A stretch of DNA of 64,000 bases from Oscheius dolichura (lineage: Eukaryota; Nematoda; Chromadorea; Rhabditida; Rhabditidae), in assembly GCA_932521035.1 (NCBI GenBank), contig OW051494.1, forward strand, positions 1,846,001 to 1,910,000, in the 5' to 3' direction. How positions within the stretch are numbered: position 1 is the first letter of the stretch; every line of letters begins with the position of its first letter. Shown here in pieces: positions 23,909-36,099 of the stretch. The translations under genes were made by a program, and so were the position numbers. The notes under the pieces were generated by a model that was not told the DNA's origin, made no database searches, and saw nothing but the letters and a program-made list of their open reading frames with translations.

Positions 23909-24348
23909 TGTTTTTTTTCTGTTATCCATTTAGCGCTATAAGCGCCACCTGTTGAACTCCCTGTTTTATCACTGTTTACTGAAGGGATATAAAACTAACC
24001 TTTTTAATATATGGATTTGTATAGCGGAAATTTGGATTTAGGAAGACTTAGCCATCCGCACACTGGCTTCCTTATTTAGCCTACTAAAGCCAGTGGGTGA
24101 CTGTTTTGTAGTAGTATAGGTTAGGCTACTGAAAGCCATTCATACACTGGCTTCTAGAGCCTATACTATAATACTGAAAGCCAGTCAGACACTGGGAGTG
24201 TGGGTCCGTTCCACTTGCGGCATGTACAACAAAAGACGTAAAAAATAAAAATATTCCAGTAAGATCTCCGCCCGCTTCATCCTTTCCAAATTTCCACCGA
24301 CTACTGTCCCCGTGTACTCATTTTTACTGTTTTCTTTTCAGATTCACC

Positions 24349-24542
24349 ATGGGAAGAAGGGAACCTAAAAGTATGGATGAAGTCGATGATGACGCTGTTT
24401 TTTCACATCCAGTCGGACCAGAGCTCGATTTAACCTCGGTAGACTGATATAATATATATAGCCTCGCTTAGATGTCGTTGAAGGATCTCTGCCTTGTGTT
24501 CCTTCTGAACAAGAACACCACCGATATTTTGAAAGAAAGTAA
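24349..24542 (+). CDS. Hypothetical 46-residue acidic protein
   Basis: The ATG lies 8 nt after a tttcttttcag acceptor, a likely trans-splice site. Exon 24349-24408 (MGRREPKSMDEVDDDAVFS...) and exon 24462-24542 (ending HHRYFERK) join in phase across a 53-nt intron. Without splicing the frame stops after 32 codons. Nothing is recognised. Confidence 0.35.
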
Positions 24543-25035
24543 TAAAGAACTATTCGATGCTTTTGTAATTAAAGTTTACCAGTAGACATGGATTTGTAGT
24601 TTTTACTTCTAAGTCAGTTTATTCTACCTGGATTTTGTTAATGAATTATTATTTTTTTTCTTTTACTTCTTGTTCAATCTGAGGCAGACACAAAAAAAAA
24701 CATTGCACAGACTTCCTTGTATCCAATAATCAGTCATTGACTGACTATCGCTATGTACATCGTGGTTGTATTGTTCTGTACTATACACTGTATAGTACAA
24801 TTAGCTGTGTAAGAAAAAAAAATAGAAAAGAAAAATAGGGAAATAGCCGAGAAAAGAGGGAAAGCAGAAGTAAGCCGCCGTCAGGCAGAAAATAGGTACG
24901 TGCCATTTTCGAGTCGACGACTGGTTTTAAACATCATAAATTCTTTTTTCTAATTTTTGTTTTCTGTTGTTTATTATTCGTTTTATACTCTCTATAATTT
25001 TTATAATTATATAAAGTTAATTTAGGATATTGCCA

Positions 25036-26101
25036 ATGTCTTCTTTGGATCAGACAGGCACAAATGCACATCAAATCGTTTGTCGTTTTTCAAAAAATAT
25101 TTGTATTTTTAGGCGTGCTTCACTGAACGTTTCAAGCTCATTACCACAATTTTTTACGGACGCGTCTTCAGCATCAAAGCTCAGGTCCCTGTCTCCACGA
25201 AAGTTACAAAAATTGGGTTCCCGTGTAAAGATTGCCACATCTGGATCAAAACCCAGAAAAATAGAGTTACCTCAAGTCGTCGGCTAACTGTAGGTCATAA
25301 ACGATTATTTTAAATATCATATTTCAGACAGCTAATCCTCCTTTTCAAACATTTTGGTTGATATTTATGCATGTGAACAACATATCTGACGTTTGTAGGC
25401 CAATCCGCCTAACTTATACGCACCAGCAAGCTTTGCTGCAATTAAACGGAAATAATTTCCTTCAGGAATTACAGAAGATTCCGAGGTAAGAAATTACATT
25501 ATTTACATGCAATAGTTTCAGTGCTGTATCTCAGCTGGCCTATGTAATGCTGGCGTTTATTTCATCGCCGCAAGGTATCTATCTTGTTCAATTGGAAAAA
25601 ATGTTTTTTGACCCTGACCTCATGGAGGAAATTTTCAAAGGAATCGGATTCCTTCAAAATGAAGTAAGTACATAAACAAATTAGTTGTAGACTGATTTCG
25701 GTATCTATACTTATGTTTACTGGAATCAGTCTACAACTGATTCCGGTGTCTCTACGTAAAGATCTCATGCTTATTTCAGAAAATACAGTCTGAGGGTCGT
25801 ACTGTGACAGCATCCGGTCATGAGCTGATCAAGGTTATGACGGTTTGACGGTAATATTGTTGTTTCCTTGCCTATTTAATCTCATTGTTTATAGATGGAT
25901 GACATTTCTAGTCTTCCTGAGGATAGGCTCACCTTCCGCTACAAGCAAGCAAAAGCCGCTCGCTGCTACCGCATCCGATTGCCACAAGCAGTCACAATCA
26001 AGAAAAAAGAAGTAATAGCTATAAATTTTGCAGGCGCCTCGACTAAAAGGTGGTTACTTTACCCAGAAGCCGTTCGTTATTATGTATTCTTATCAAAATA
26101 A
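25036..26101 (+). CDS. Unrecognised six-exon gene
   Basis: Exons 25036-25077, 25113-25289, 25328-25485, 25522-25663, 25780-25833 and 25895-26101 join with full phase agreement into about 259 residues. The start ATG is 10 nt after a ttaatttag acceptor, as for spliced-leader addition. Exon 2 contains GFPCKDCHIWIK, a possible single Cys pair; exon 4 is mildly hydrophobic; exon 6 is basic. There is no signal peptide and no domain that I know. Six consistent exons in a repeat-rich interval argue for a functioning gene rather than chance frames. Confidence 0.65.
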
Positions 26102-26261
26102 ATGTGTACGGCTTTATTTTTCACTATAACTATACAGAGAGACAGCTTTGTAATACAATTGGGTAGGCTACTGACATGCAGTCGGTGACTGCTTTGTAGT
26201 AGAATAGATTAACCTACTGAAAACCAGTGGGTGAATGGATTTCACGGTTACCTACAACAAA

Positions 26262-27446
26262 AGGCGTGCGGTTACAAATATTCCCGTAAGATTAAATTTA
26301 TCAGAAAAATGCAGGCAGCAATAATAGGTAGGTTAGATGTCACTGAAACAAAAACTAATTCAGAAATAGTCAGAAGTCAATTCTAGAAGATCGCTGGAAT
26401 TATTTATTCATGTTCTCTTCATTTATTCCCTTCTAATTGATCGTATATGCATCCAGAGTGATGGATTAGCTGGTAGTTATGTAGATAATGTGAGAAAAAG
26501 CTAAAAACTAAAAGCAAAAATGTAAAAAATGCAAAAGTTGTAGTAGCAAAGCACAACCACTTTTGTACTTCTTTCCTCTACTACCATTATATTTATTTCT
26601 ATTCATATATTTCTGGATCAAAAAGTTGTGAGCAAGAAGCCTGGATAGGTTAGAAAGCAACAGATGAAGGAGATCTGGAGATATAGCCTTAAATTGGTCC
26701 GAATTCCTCAAGCTTCACTTCTCCTGTCTCAAATCAAATCGTGTGGGTTTCACTTCACTCGTTTCTATGTTTTTATCGTTAATAAGGCCATGAACTTACC
26801 CTAGAGAATGTTTATAAAATAACATCTGCAAAAACGTTATTGGGGATGGCAGATCGAATGAAAGCGAAGCGTTTGGACCTGTAAGCGCAATCAGTTCGCT
26901 TCTGTTGAACTGTATCAATAAATATCGCTTTCTTCTATGACACATTATCATGAAATGTGTGTATTGTAGTTTGGAATAGAAAGAAACAACGAAATCAACT
27001 CTAACCGAACGGTTAATTCTCTGCTCTTTTCTCTTTTACCTCCTGCCCCCTCCTCCCAAATCCGTCTGCCACTCTTCTACCGGCTGCCCCCTCCTATCAG
27101 GGCGATGTTGAACCCACCAATAGAACAGCTAGGAAATACATCAGGAAGACTAATACGTTCTGGCTTCAAAGGCTAGAAGTGAAAGGTAACGAAGGATGGA
27201 AAGCCGAACATGAGCACCTACGAGTAGAAGAGAACAAGACATCGGCCCTTTGATAGAAAAAATAATGGTCGGCGGTCATTCCCGTATGCATTCGATATTT
27301 GATGAATATTATTTCACTGCTTGGTGAAGACTTTTCAGCTGATGCTAATTTGCCTCCTTACTAATGAAGCCAAAGGTACAAAAAATATGTTAAAAACATG
27401 AATTTACTTAACAAAAATTTAATTTAACAAAAACAACTGAATTTAT
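26262..27446. other. Intergenic, no gene seen
   Basis: No supported coding exon. At 27048-27110 a stretch with tccgtctgccactcttctac is an inverted copy of 35154-35213 (about 65 bp, a few mismatches), so a small dispersed repeat is present. Confidence 0.5.
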
Positions 27447-28477
27447 TTATGAATTCTTCGTGCTCATCTTGAAACCAAGGATGCATTCTTCTCCACAAGC
27501 CGAAACAACCGAGACCTGAAAACTGTTAGGTGTTTCCAATTCAAACTCAACGTACCAAGACGTCGGCTCCTTCAGAGTCGGACTTTTCGTAGGCTTCCCG
27601 AATCTGTGCTCCTAGTTCTCCTTCGGGGGCTTTCAGATCATCCTTTTGCTCAAACGTCTCAGGATTCATCAGACTGCAGAAATCGTCTTCGATAGCCATG
27701 AGCTAAAAATGAAAGAATGCTTTAAAAAATGAGCAAAGAATGATGATAACTATATACAGCTAACAACAACAAAAAGTGTGGAACTATTGAAATGGGTGGC
27801 GCAAACCATTTCGGCCAAATGTTCGCGTGTCGCCTCACTATGTTTTGTTGTTGTGTTTCTTCAAACTCCGCTTTTTGCATTTTACAAAGCAAAGTAAAAC
27901 TCCTTCTTATGCGTTTTAAGCTAGAAATCTCGTTGGTAATCGATGCCGTTTACATTAAGTTCGTAGCGTTAACGATCTGAGATGGCCTCTCAGTAAATGA
28001 TTTTCTGGGATTCTACAGAGCTTCTACAAAATTTTCAAAATAAAAAGGATATCGATGCTGGAAAGTATGAAAAACAGAGCCATGAAAGAAACAAACTCAA
28101 AAATTTCAGCCTTGATGCTTTAGGCCACCCAAACTCAATAGTTCCAAACGTACGATATAGTCTTGCTTTTTGACTATTGGCACATCCATGTTGTGCGTTG
28201 AAGGGCAGATGTCCTCAAGCTTCTTGCTGGTGAAGATGTCAATGGCGACAAGGTGGACTTTTGCATGTCCATGCTTGCCAGTCTTCGATGTAGACATCTC
28301 AACAATCTGAAGTAAAAAAATACATTACAAATAAAAAATAGCACAACCAACCTTGCATGGGCGTCCCTTGATCATGACATGCTCTCCCTTGCGAAGGGCA
28401 GAGCACTGCTTGGGAATGGTAGCGGCAGCTCCTGACTCGGCTGAAGCGAATTGCTCCTCTTCCTCGTGCTCTGCCAT
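27447..28477 (-). CDS. Eukaryotic translation initiation factor 5A
   Basis: Exons 28477-28352, 28306-28154, 27702-27556 and 27515-27447 join in phase to 164 residues, the usual eIF5A length. The hypusine loop [12 protein letters not shown] is intact; its second lysine (TGK-H-G) is the residue converted to hypusine. The block [10 protein letters not shown] and the C-terminal PEGELGAQI stretch are also diagnostic. eIF5A relieves ribosome stalling at difficult peptide bonds and helps termination. C. elegans has two copies (iff-1, iff-2); which one this matches is not decided. It is divergent from the LC8 gene with about 355 bp between start codons, so the two likely share a promoter region. Confidence 0.97.
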
Positions 28478-28831
28478 ACTTTATCTGAAAAAAAGAAAGT
28501 TGGAATTAGGAGACGCATAAGAAAAGTGTAAGAACACACAAGTAGAAGCGTAATATTGTGACAGACAATGACACCAAATTTGCAGCCTTCTAAAGAAAGC
28601 AACAGGTGAAAGAAACAGCGAAACGAGCAAGCGAAGTCGAAGAAAAGGCGGCGAATTTATCAAAGGTCTGACTTTTCATCCCGGGACGAACTCGTTCAAA
28701 AGACCGAAACGCGGGAAACGTTTGCTTATTTTACTTGAGCTTCGTTGTTTTTCAATTCGTTTGCTTCGTTCACCGTTGTGTTTGTGCTTTCCTGATGCTT
28801 CTTCGTTTATGGATTTTCTGTTTTCAGAACA
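28478..28831. promoter_or_regulatory. Divergent promoter region of eIF5A and LC8
   Basis: 354 bp between the two start codons, both genes being strongly and broadly expressed in animals. No coding exon is supported inside. An acceptor (gttttcag) stands just before the LC8 start. Confidence 0.5.
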
Positions 28832-29198
28832 ATGGACAAGAAACCCATAGTGAAGAATGCAGATATGTCCGAAGAACTGCAACAAGAAGCCATAGATTGT
28901 GCCAATCGAGCAATTGAAAAGTAAGTGCTAGCAGTTTCTAATCTTTTTTTCCAGGTATGAAGTTGAAAAAGATATTGCTGCCTTTATCAAGAAGGAGTTT
29001 GACAAGAAATTCGGCCCTACATGGCATTGCATCTGTGGCCGCAACTTTGGATCGTGAGTTTTTTTGCTTCTTTTTTATGCATTTGCTTCTATTGACTTTT
29101 CATTCGTGTTCTTTTTCAGCTATGTCACGCACGAGACGAAGCATTTCATCTACTTTTACATTGGACAGCTGGCAGTCTTGCTTTTCAAGTCAGGATAA
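28832..29198 (+). CDS. dlc-1: Dynein light chain LC8 (DYNLL type)
   Basis: Exons 28832-28920, 28955-29053 and 29120-29198 give 88 residues, matching the LC8 family length of 89. The sequence is almost invariant with animal LC8: [36 protein letters not shown] and the terminal LLFKSG. LC8 is a dimeric hub that binds short linear motifs in dynein intermediate chain and many other partners. The ATG follows a tttcag acceptor by 4 nt. The only oddity is Cys for the usual Val in HCI-V-GRN. Confidence 0.97.
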
Positions 29199-29659
29199 GA
29201 AGATCAAAACTTGCTTCATTGGATGTGATAAATAATAATAAAAATAAGTTACTTTCTACTATGTTTTTTTCAGTTCTCATCTAAGAAATATTGCTGTTCG
29301 GAAGGTTCTGAATTTCGCAGCCTGTTGAAGAATTCTATAGACTTCAGAGCGCCTAGTCTGGTAGGATGAATCATGTCAAGGGAAGCAATAAGGAGAAGGG
29401 AAGCAAATCCGAAGCCAATTTATTACTTGAATTTATCCGTAGACATCATTTGCTTCTATTGTTCTTATTCAGCGAGTCGGCCTTCACCGCCGTCCATCTC
29501 GGTCTCGTCTTCTTCCGGCCCCAGTGCCGTTTCCATCTTATGGAAGGCGCTGCCCTTGTCCGATAGAGGCCAGTCCATATTCTCGTTGGTGTCCTCTTTT
29601 CCGATCGACACAGTTGGCAAGTAGGCGGGTTCAAAGTCGATCATCAGTCGAAGCTGTCT

Positions 29660-30330
29660 TCCAGTTTCTTCCGTCACAATCGTCGTGCAAGTGGCCGTGT
29701 TTTTCCGAGTAGTACTCCTTGAAGTCATATCTGACAAAGATATTCCAAGCTGAAAAGTAGCAGTCGAATAAAGCCAGATAGTAGCATTCTTACAGGGGAA
29801 ATCTGTCCTCATCCTGGTCGTCGCACTAAATGTCACCATACGTATGAAATTCCAGATTACTGGAGCCATAGAAAAATTCAGCCATCGTTCTCTTTACAGC
29901 TTCGTCTGATGGCGATCCATAGATTCCAAAACGGTTCAAAAATATGGGTTCGAGAAAATTCCGATCAGTATATAGTGGATGAAAGATCGACACATCCCTG
30001 CTGGGCCTGAGTTCGTCGCAAAGGAGGATGACCTCCATCGACTGTCACTAATCTTGACGCCCTAGATGCCGGCCCCTTCAGCATCGCCTTGGCGGCATTC
30101 TCCTCAAATTGCTGGACCGAGTAGGTGATACGGACGACGAGGCCCGTCTGTAGACCTTCGACCATATGGATAACGTCTTCTGGGGCAAGACGGACGAAAG
30201 AATCGGACGTATCTCTGTAATAACTCGATTGAAAAGTTAGCAATACACATGGCATGGCGGCAAGGGGGCCTCAATTACGACTGAATGGGCTGGAATATGC
30301 CCGAAACAAGCAACGGTCGCCCATATCCGG
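29660..30330 (-). CDS. Unrecognised protein, exon structure uncertain
   Basis: Minus-strand protein-like exons: about 30330-30258 (possible secretion signal, WATVACFGHIPAHSVV), 30223-30045 (EDVIHMVEGLQTGLVV), 30041-29910 (MEVILLCDELRPSRD) and the last near 29736-29660 (KEYYSEKHGHLHDDCDG). The second and third read in frames one base apart with no obvious intron between them, so either an internal donor is used or a frameshift exists. The last join works if the donor at GCT|gtaaag is used. The region 29465-29650 shows an alternative long frame that I consider a shadow. Family unknown. Confidence 0.4.
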
Positions 30331-30589
30331 CCAGCTAAATGAGTGGCTACACGTCCACGGCACAGGGCAATCGTAAAAAAATATTTTTTGTGTCCGGTTC
30401 GAATACTTCTTCTTGTAATTATCTTATTTTATATAATAAGGCCTTGTCACTAATTGGCTCCTCATTTCATATATTGAGGAATTAAAGTTCAGCGGATTAC
30501 AAAGGAAGAATTCTCATCAGAAGGTCAACCGTCATCAAAATTGAACTGTTTCAAAAAAGCGAATCTCATTACGATGGAGGGGTCAGTGG

Positions 30590-30662
30590 TAGGGCAGGGA
30601 AACGGGCCGGGTTCGGGCACCCGGACCCGCGGGTCCAAGACCCGACCCGTTTCCCTGCCCTA
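30590..30662. repeat. Short GC-rich palindrome
   Basis: agggcagggaaacgggccgg at the left pairs with ccgacccgtttccctgccct at the right around a cccggacccgcgggtcc core. It shares the acccg/cgggt composition of 3558-3720. Confidence 0.8.
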
Positions 30663-30837
30663 ATCAGTGGCGCCTGTTAGTCAAAATAAAAAACAACATT
30701 TCCCAGAAATATCGATCAAGAAGAGTGAGAGAAATGCCCCAAACTTCCACTACCACGGAGACCCCTAAGAAACATGAGAATAAACCAACTTAGTATTCAT
30801 TAAACAATTAAATATACATATATAACGAGAACAGGTT

Positions 30838-33800
30838 TTATGCATTGTAACGAACGTTGGCAAGTTTCTTTCCTTTGTAAGTTAGAAGAAAGTTTGCTCT
30901 TGCAATATCGATAGCTCCATTTTCACTTCCATGCATCTCCGCAAAATTGTTTGCGCCGCGCTTAGCGCAACGATCAGCAACTATCAGGGGAGCGGGGACA
31001 GATACTGTAGCATTCACAATATCATGCATATAGCAAAGACCATGGGTCATGCCCTAAAAAGTATTCACAATAATTTGTTTCTTACCTGAACAGCATCTGC
31101 TGACATTTTGGCGTCGTCGAAAAGCACAGAGTACTTCGGCGTTTTAGCTGTGCCTTTGAAAGCGCAATGTGGATTCAAATAGAACTCAGTAGTGGTAGCA
31201 GAGACGATAGTCTTATCAACAACTAGACCAGCTGGGATGTTTTGCTCAGTTGGACTGTTTCCAGAAATAACCTTAACATAAACACGGTTTACACTAAACG
31301 TTTGTCGTACCTTGTTATAAAGTCGTTCATTGTGAGCCTTCATAGCCGCAATTAACGTCATCTTGGGCTTGAATTTTTCGCTAATATTAATGCATGCTTT
31401 GCGCACTAGCTCGAGGTATCTTCCAGCAACCTGAAGTTTGGTTATCCCAATACGATTATTTAATTCTTACCAATCCAAATTGACCTTCCGAAATGCCGTT
31501 GAAATAGCAAACCAAATGATTTGGAGGGACTTTTCTATTCGTTCGAAATTGCCTGATAACGGCATCAAAGATGCCTTGCAATTCATTTTCCAACGCCTGA
31601 AATTTCAGATTATTGAATGCTACCGCAAACAAATTACCTCAGGCTGATGTGCTTCGATGTACTTGAAGTCACCCAAGAAGTATTGTGCACGAGTGCCACA
31701 ATTAGCTCCATAGCCGATAACACTGGGCGTCTAAACGACGGCAAATGCAAATATAAACTAGAACTGCTCACCCTATACGTTTCACCCCGTTCAAGTTCCG
31801 ACTTGCTCAATGGGGCTGGATGCGAAAATTCAAAGCCAATAAAGAGACGATTAGGATCGCATACCCAGGCTCTGGGAAAAACATATTAATCGGCCAACCA
31901 CGTTACTTACTGAGTGCTTTGGTCAGAGCCTAATATGACAATCTTGGAGAGTCCTCCCAACTTGGAGTTCATCTTCATGGCAACATTTTCAAGCGTTTGG
32001 AATTGTCTCTTCTCCAAAACCGAAAGGACCTTGCTCAGTTTAACCTCTTGAGTAAGCATTTCATTAAGTGCTTCTTCTTTCTTAATGTAGTCTGGAAGCA
32101 ATAGTAGAAGGTTAATAAAATAATTTTTAAATTCAGAAAAATTGCAGAATGAGCGAAACTAAACATACTGTGCAACGTAATACGGTCTGTAGAAATGAAG
32201 AAGAGCAATTGCATTCCCTCATTTTTGGCCTGATTCATGTATTTCTGTAATGGGCCATCGAGAAAATAAGAAGCTAACGAATACCATGGCTTCGCCTTCA
32301 GAGGGTCGACTACAATAAAAAAACGTAGGTTTTGCAATCACCATTCCTTTCGAGTTGCCGATTCGAACAAGGTGGCCTACATACTCTTCAAGACGAGCTT
32401 GTTGAGGAGCGTCTCTTCCAGGTACAATCATAGCAACAACCATCCACTTTCTAAGCTGGGTGGCGCCCACGAACTTTCCCTTCGGGTTCCATTTGCACTG
32501 CAAAGCTGAGATTATTTACTAACACATTTTCTAATACATTTCTCTCAACTTGAGCAGTAGCATCCGCCAACTTTATTTGAGGAGCGGGTAAAATACGTCC
32601 TTTTACCTGTAAACATAATTGAATTGCATTCCTGGAGGTCAAACCATAGTAAACTGCTGCTCAGCAGTCATTCCAGCTTGCTTCATATAGTCATTGGTAT
32701 TGTTGATTTTAATAGTCTTCAGCATAGCTTCGGTTTGTCGGAATCTATCGGCTGGATTAGCGACTCCCTAAATGTGAAACTATTTTTAAAATAAGATTCC
32801 GAACAAACCATCTTAGAAATTTGCTCCGGTGTTTGTTGCTGACCAATTACGCGCTGATTAGGAGCTACCTTTAGTAACTCTAAAGGATACAAAGCACTTT
32901 TTTGTCCAAAGCGTCCTATGGCCAGGAACATCTGAGGGGCCTTGAGGTGGATTTTGTATTTATTAGCAAAATACTGGGTAACACTGATTTGCTTTCCTTC
33001 GAAATCGAACCTAAAATCTGTTCAAACAGCGTAAACCATTAACTCCTACTTGGCTTCATTTGCATTATGATCTGTAAATCCACTAATTGGGAAAACTTGC
33101 GGTTTTTTACCAAAGGTGGTCATCACAGTCAAACCTAAATCGATTATTAGCGGGCATCAATTTGGTACAACAACCTTTAAGAAGAGGAGTAATTTGCTTC
33201 TTTTTCCTGCAGGCTTCATCAATAGTGAAACGTCCACGGAACATAGCAAAATCCTCAATCTTTTGCATAAGAGGCTGCTCGTCGTTATGGAATGCCGTTT
33301 TCTTGACTATAAATTTTATTCTCAGTTATCATTTTAAAGACGTACTATCAAGAGTCATGAAAGGAGCTGGTGATCCGTTGCCGGTAAGGACTTTTACGCT
33401 CTTACTACATCCAACACCAGTGTATTTGCCATCGGGCAGAGCAGGGACATCATCTCGACTGAAAATCTTCGGATCCGGATTGTACAAGTAATGGGTACCA
33501 TTTCCGTAAGTTATAAAATCGCTGAAATATCAATGTGTATATATTCTTATAAAAATGAACTAACGTGCTCATCAGAGGCACTTGCCCAGCAATAAGGTTT
33601 AATGCTTCCAAGATGGTTTTATCGCATTCTCCTGGACGAGCATTTACCACTTTTAGTATATCGTTAGTGCTAGTCTCAAAACAAACGGTTAAAAAACTCA
33701 TATCATCTAACCTGGAAAGAGTCTGCAACCTGCTTGATGATTACGCGAAAACCCGAAGCACCCTCGTAGCCATTTATGTATCCCTTCGGCAAGTCAAACT

Positions 33801-34260
33801 GCTTTTCAGTTCCAACTGAGAGCTGCTTCAAAGAGAAGAGAATGGCTGCACGGTCATAGTATAAGGCAAAGCCGTTTCCAAAGAAATCTGCCTTCTCTGC
33901 CAATAGTTTCTTGTAGATTGAACGAGCTCCGCTTTTACGCTCTTGCTCGCAGTAGCTAAAAAGTAACTCTTGAAAGTATGGTCATACAACTTACTCATCA
34001 CGGGTTTTCTTAGTCAGCTCTTTCAAAACTTCAACTCCATCTGCTTTCGTAAAAACGATATAGCAGCGTACATCATATTTGTAGATGGGAATGTTTTTAG
34101 CGAGACCTGTAATATATGTTACTTTAAGAGACATTGCACAAAGTTCACCTAACTTCACCAGATTGGTTTTGACCTCAAATTCTTGACCACGGCTTCCCGG
34201 AGTTTGTTTAGCTGCCAAAGTTGGCTGCGTAATGGTCAACTTGTTCATATCCTTCTCCAT
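30838..34260 (-). CDS. Argonaute, WAGO-like, with degenerate slicer site
   Basis: Nineteen exons from 34260 down to 30838 join with complete phase agreement to about 889 residues. Visible order: N domain and L1 (34260-33500), PAZ ending in LYPLELLKVAPNQRV (near 32870), MID with LGGLSKIVIL (near 31940), PIWI (31871-30838). In PIWI the first catalytic Asp region reads RLFIGFEFSHPAP (Glu instead of Asp in the GADVTHP position), the second reads CYFNGISEGQF (Asn instead of Asp), and the third keeps His (YLNPHCAFKGT). Slicing is therefore unlikely; binding of small RNAs should be retained, as in C. elegans WAGOs. The start ATG is 6 nt after a ttttacag acceptor. Two exons use aag acceptors. Which nematode subclade it belongs to is not decided. 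Confidence 0.93.
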
Positions 34261-35470
34261 TGTTAGCTGTAAAACACCGATATATTCTGTCTCGTTAGTT
34301 TTTATGGAGCCCCATTAGACCACATTCTTTTAAGCGTACAATTGTTTATTTAGGGATATTTCGGCCTATTACGGTTTCAATTAGCCAAAGGAGTGGACAA
34401 AAGTGATATCTCCGGCATAGTAATAGCTGGCTATATTTCGTTAATTTCAGTTTTCAAGCTTACTTCGTATTGTGCTTATTAGTGAAAGAATTTGATTTTA
34501 GTTCAATCAAAATATAACCATAAACATAAAAGCATTAGCATAAAAAGAAACGAGTCCGAAATAATAGAAACTGAGCATAAGAACAACAATATTCGATTAT
34601 AAACCAACCTCAATCAAACCAATACCAAAAGAACAATTGCTCGGCTGTTTACAGGTGAATAAACATGAAAACTTACCACAATTCCTTTGTCACCGAACAA
34701 TGCAAACAATCAGGATCTTCTTCACTTGAACTGATGGCACCGACGCTGACTCGACCGACTCTGACCGAATGTAACAAATTACGTAACGCTAAAGGGAAAT
34801 TCAGGGTACTGCCCGGGAACTTCTGTTTCAAAATTTGAGTGACGGAATGTATCAAAAGGAATAGACTACGAGATGATTTGTGTCCGAATTTTAATGAAAT
34901 GAGCTTATCTACACTCGGTGATGTCCAAACCGAATAGAAGAAAACTAGGAATAAGTGTAACAGTAGTAATCGAACAGAGAGGTCGTCACTCAGGTCGGCG
35001 AACCGACTGATTCAGAGCGGTTTTGGATGTCAGTAGGTTAGCTGATATACCCCCGTCGAAGGCCCGACCCTCTTCCTTTTCGTCCTCTTTTCTAAGGTTC
35101 CGCAGTTTCAGCTCGGTCAGACCGATGGGCGACTTATTCTCCTGAACCCGTGTTCACCCTGGGAGGAGGGGACAGCGGGTAGAAGAGTGGCAGACGGATC
35201 TGGGGGAAGGGGACAGGAGTATACGTTTTTTTTTTCATGGGCATCAAAAGAGGGTGTGCCCCTTCGCAACGGCGATAGGGGCATCACCATTGCCCCTTCA
35301 TCGGATTCCTTTTAATATAATTGAATCGCCTCCGAATTCAGTGGTGCCGTCGTCCTCGCTGAGGGACGGAGGACAACGATGGCTCCTATTCAGTCATTGG
35401 GCAGTAAGACCGCGCCTCGTTTCCACTGCAACCCCACTGACCTCTTCTTTTATGGGTGAATGAACTGACT
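34261..35470. other. Upstream intergenic region of the Argonaute gene
   Basis: No coding exon is supported. A repeat copy at 35154-35213 is inverted relative to 27048-27110. The AT-rich stretch 34360-34680 may contain the Argonaute promoter or an untranslated exon. Confidence 0.45.
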
Positions 35471-35555
35471 TGGCGCCGTTCGTCCGAGTTTTTCTCTGCT
35501 AGGTTCTTTAGGATCCTCTCAGAGGCCTCTACTCCTCCCCTACAAGAAGGGATGC

Positions 35556-35786
35556 ATGTCCCGGGAAGTATTGTCGAATCGCAACAAAGGAACAGCTCCC
35601 AGCGACAGGCAATTATACAAACGTCTCGGCAAAAGATCTCCGCCTTTGAGCCGACGTCCCTATGAGAAGGCAGCAGAGAGCTATGCGAAAATGCCCGGGT
35701 TACTGTACCCTGAGAGACCACAGGGAGCAATTACTCGCCCTATCAAAACAGGACTTTCTAAAAATGGCCTCTCTTCCAAAAAATAA
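35556..35786 (+). CDS. Hypothetical basic protein exon
   Basis: A 76-codon ATG-started frame ending TAA, with 13 Lys and 11 Arg and no hydrophobic stretch (contains RPYEKAAESYAKMPGLLYPE). The frame stays open upstream to about 35517, so the true start could be earlier. The opposite strand is also open here, so the call is weak. Confidence 0.3.
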   Translation: MSREVLSNRNKGTAPSDRQLYKRLGKRSPPLSRRPYEKAAESYAKMPGLLYPERPQGAITRPIKTGLSKNGLSSKK

Positions 35787-36099
35787 GTCGAGTCACATCA
35801 ACAGCGAAAGCTAAACAATGGCTATCTCCCTGCCCCGTCACTTTTCGCCGTCAAAAACACGGTGTCCCCTATGAATTAGGGAGAATTGGAACGGCCCGGT
35901 GTTTTGAAAATAAGCAACAGATCCGGGTAAACAGTCGCCTTTTTTGACTCGTTGGCCACTGATAGGAAAAATGGAGCAAATGGCAAACAGATGATTTTCC
36001 CCGTATCAATTGAACTGAAAATAGTCAAAACAATAAGAATTGGTATAAAAGAGGGGCTGGGGCTGGGAAAGGACAAGCACAACTGCTCCCAATCTAACG

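Larger units (their letters stand above)
21780..26250. repeat. Scattered hairpin repeat units (gaaagccagtg / cactggctttc)
   Basis: Units built from gaaagccagtg and its inverse cactggctttc occur at about 21828-21856, 23431-23455, 24058-24205 (several in series, with gtagtataggttaggctact between them) and 26160-26250. They bracket the two small genes and the six-exon gene of this interval. Whether they are the ends of one large element or independent insertions cannot be told here. Confidence 0.6.

Noticed and set aside
24777..24799. Short palindrome tgtactatac...gtatagtaca
   Set aside because: Only about 10 bp per arm and no context; not enough to call a site.
29465..29869. 134-codon frame on the minus strand
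   Set aside because: The neighbouring frame gives a more protein-like last exon with good splice sites; the long frame crosses those sites.
31272..31310. In-frame 39-nt segment of the Argonaute gene
   Set aside because: Treated as an intron (gtacga...gttaag); it could also be retained, since it keeps the frame, but the flanking residues match Argonautes better without it.
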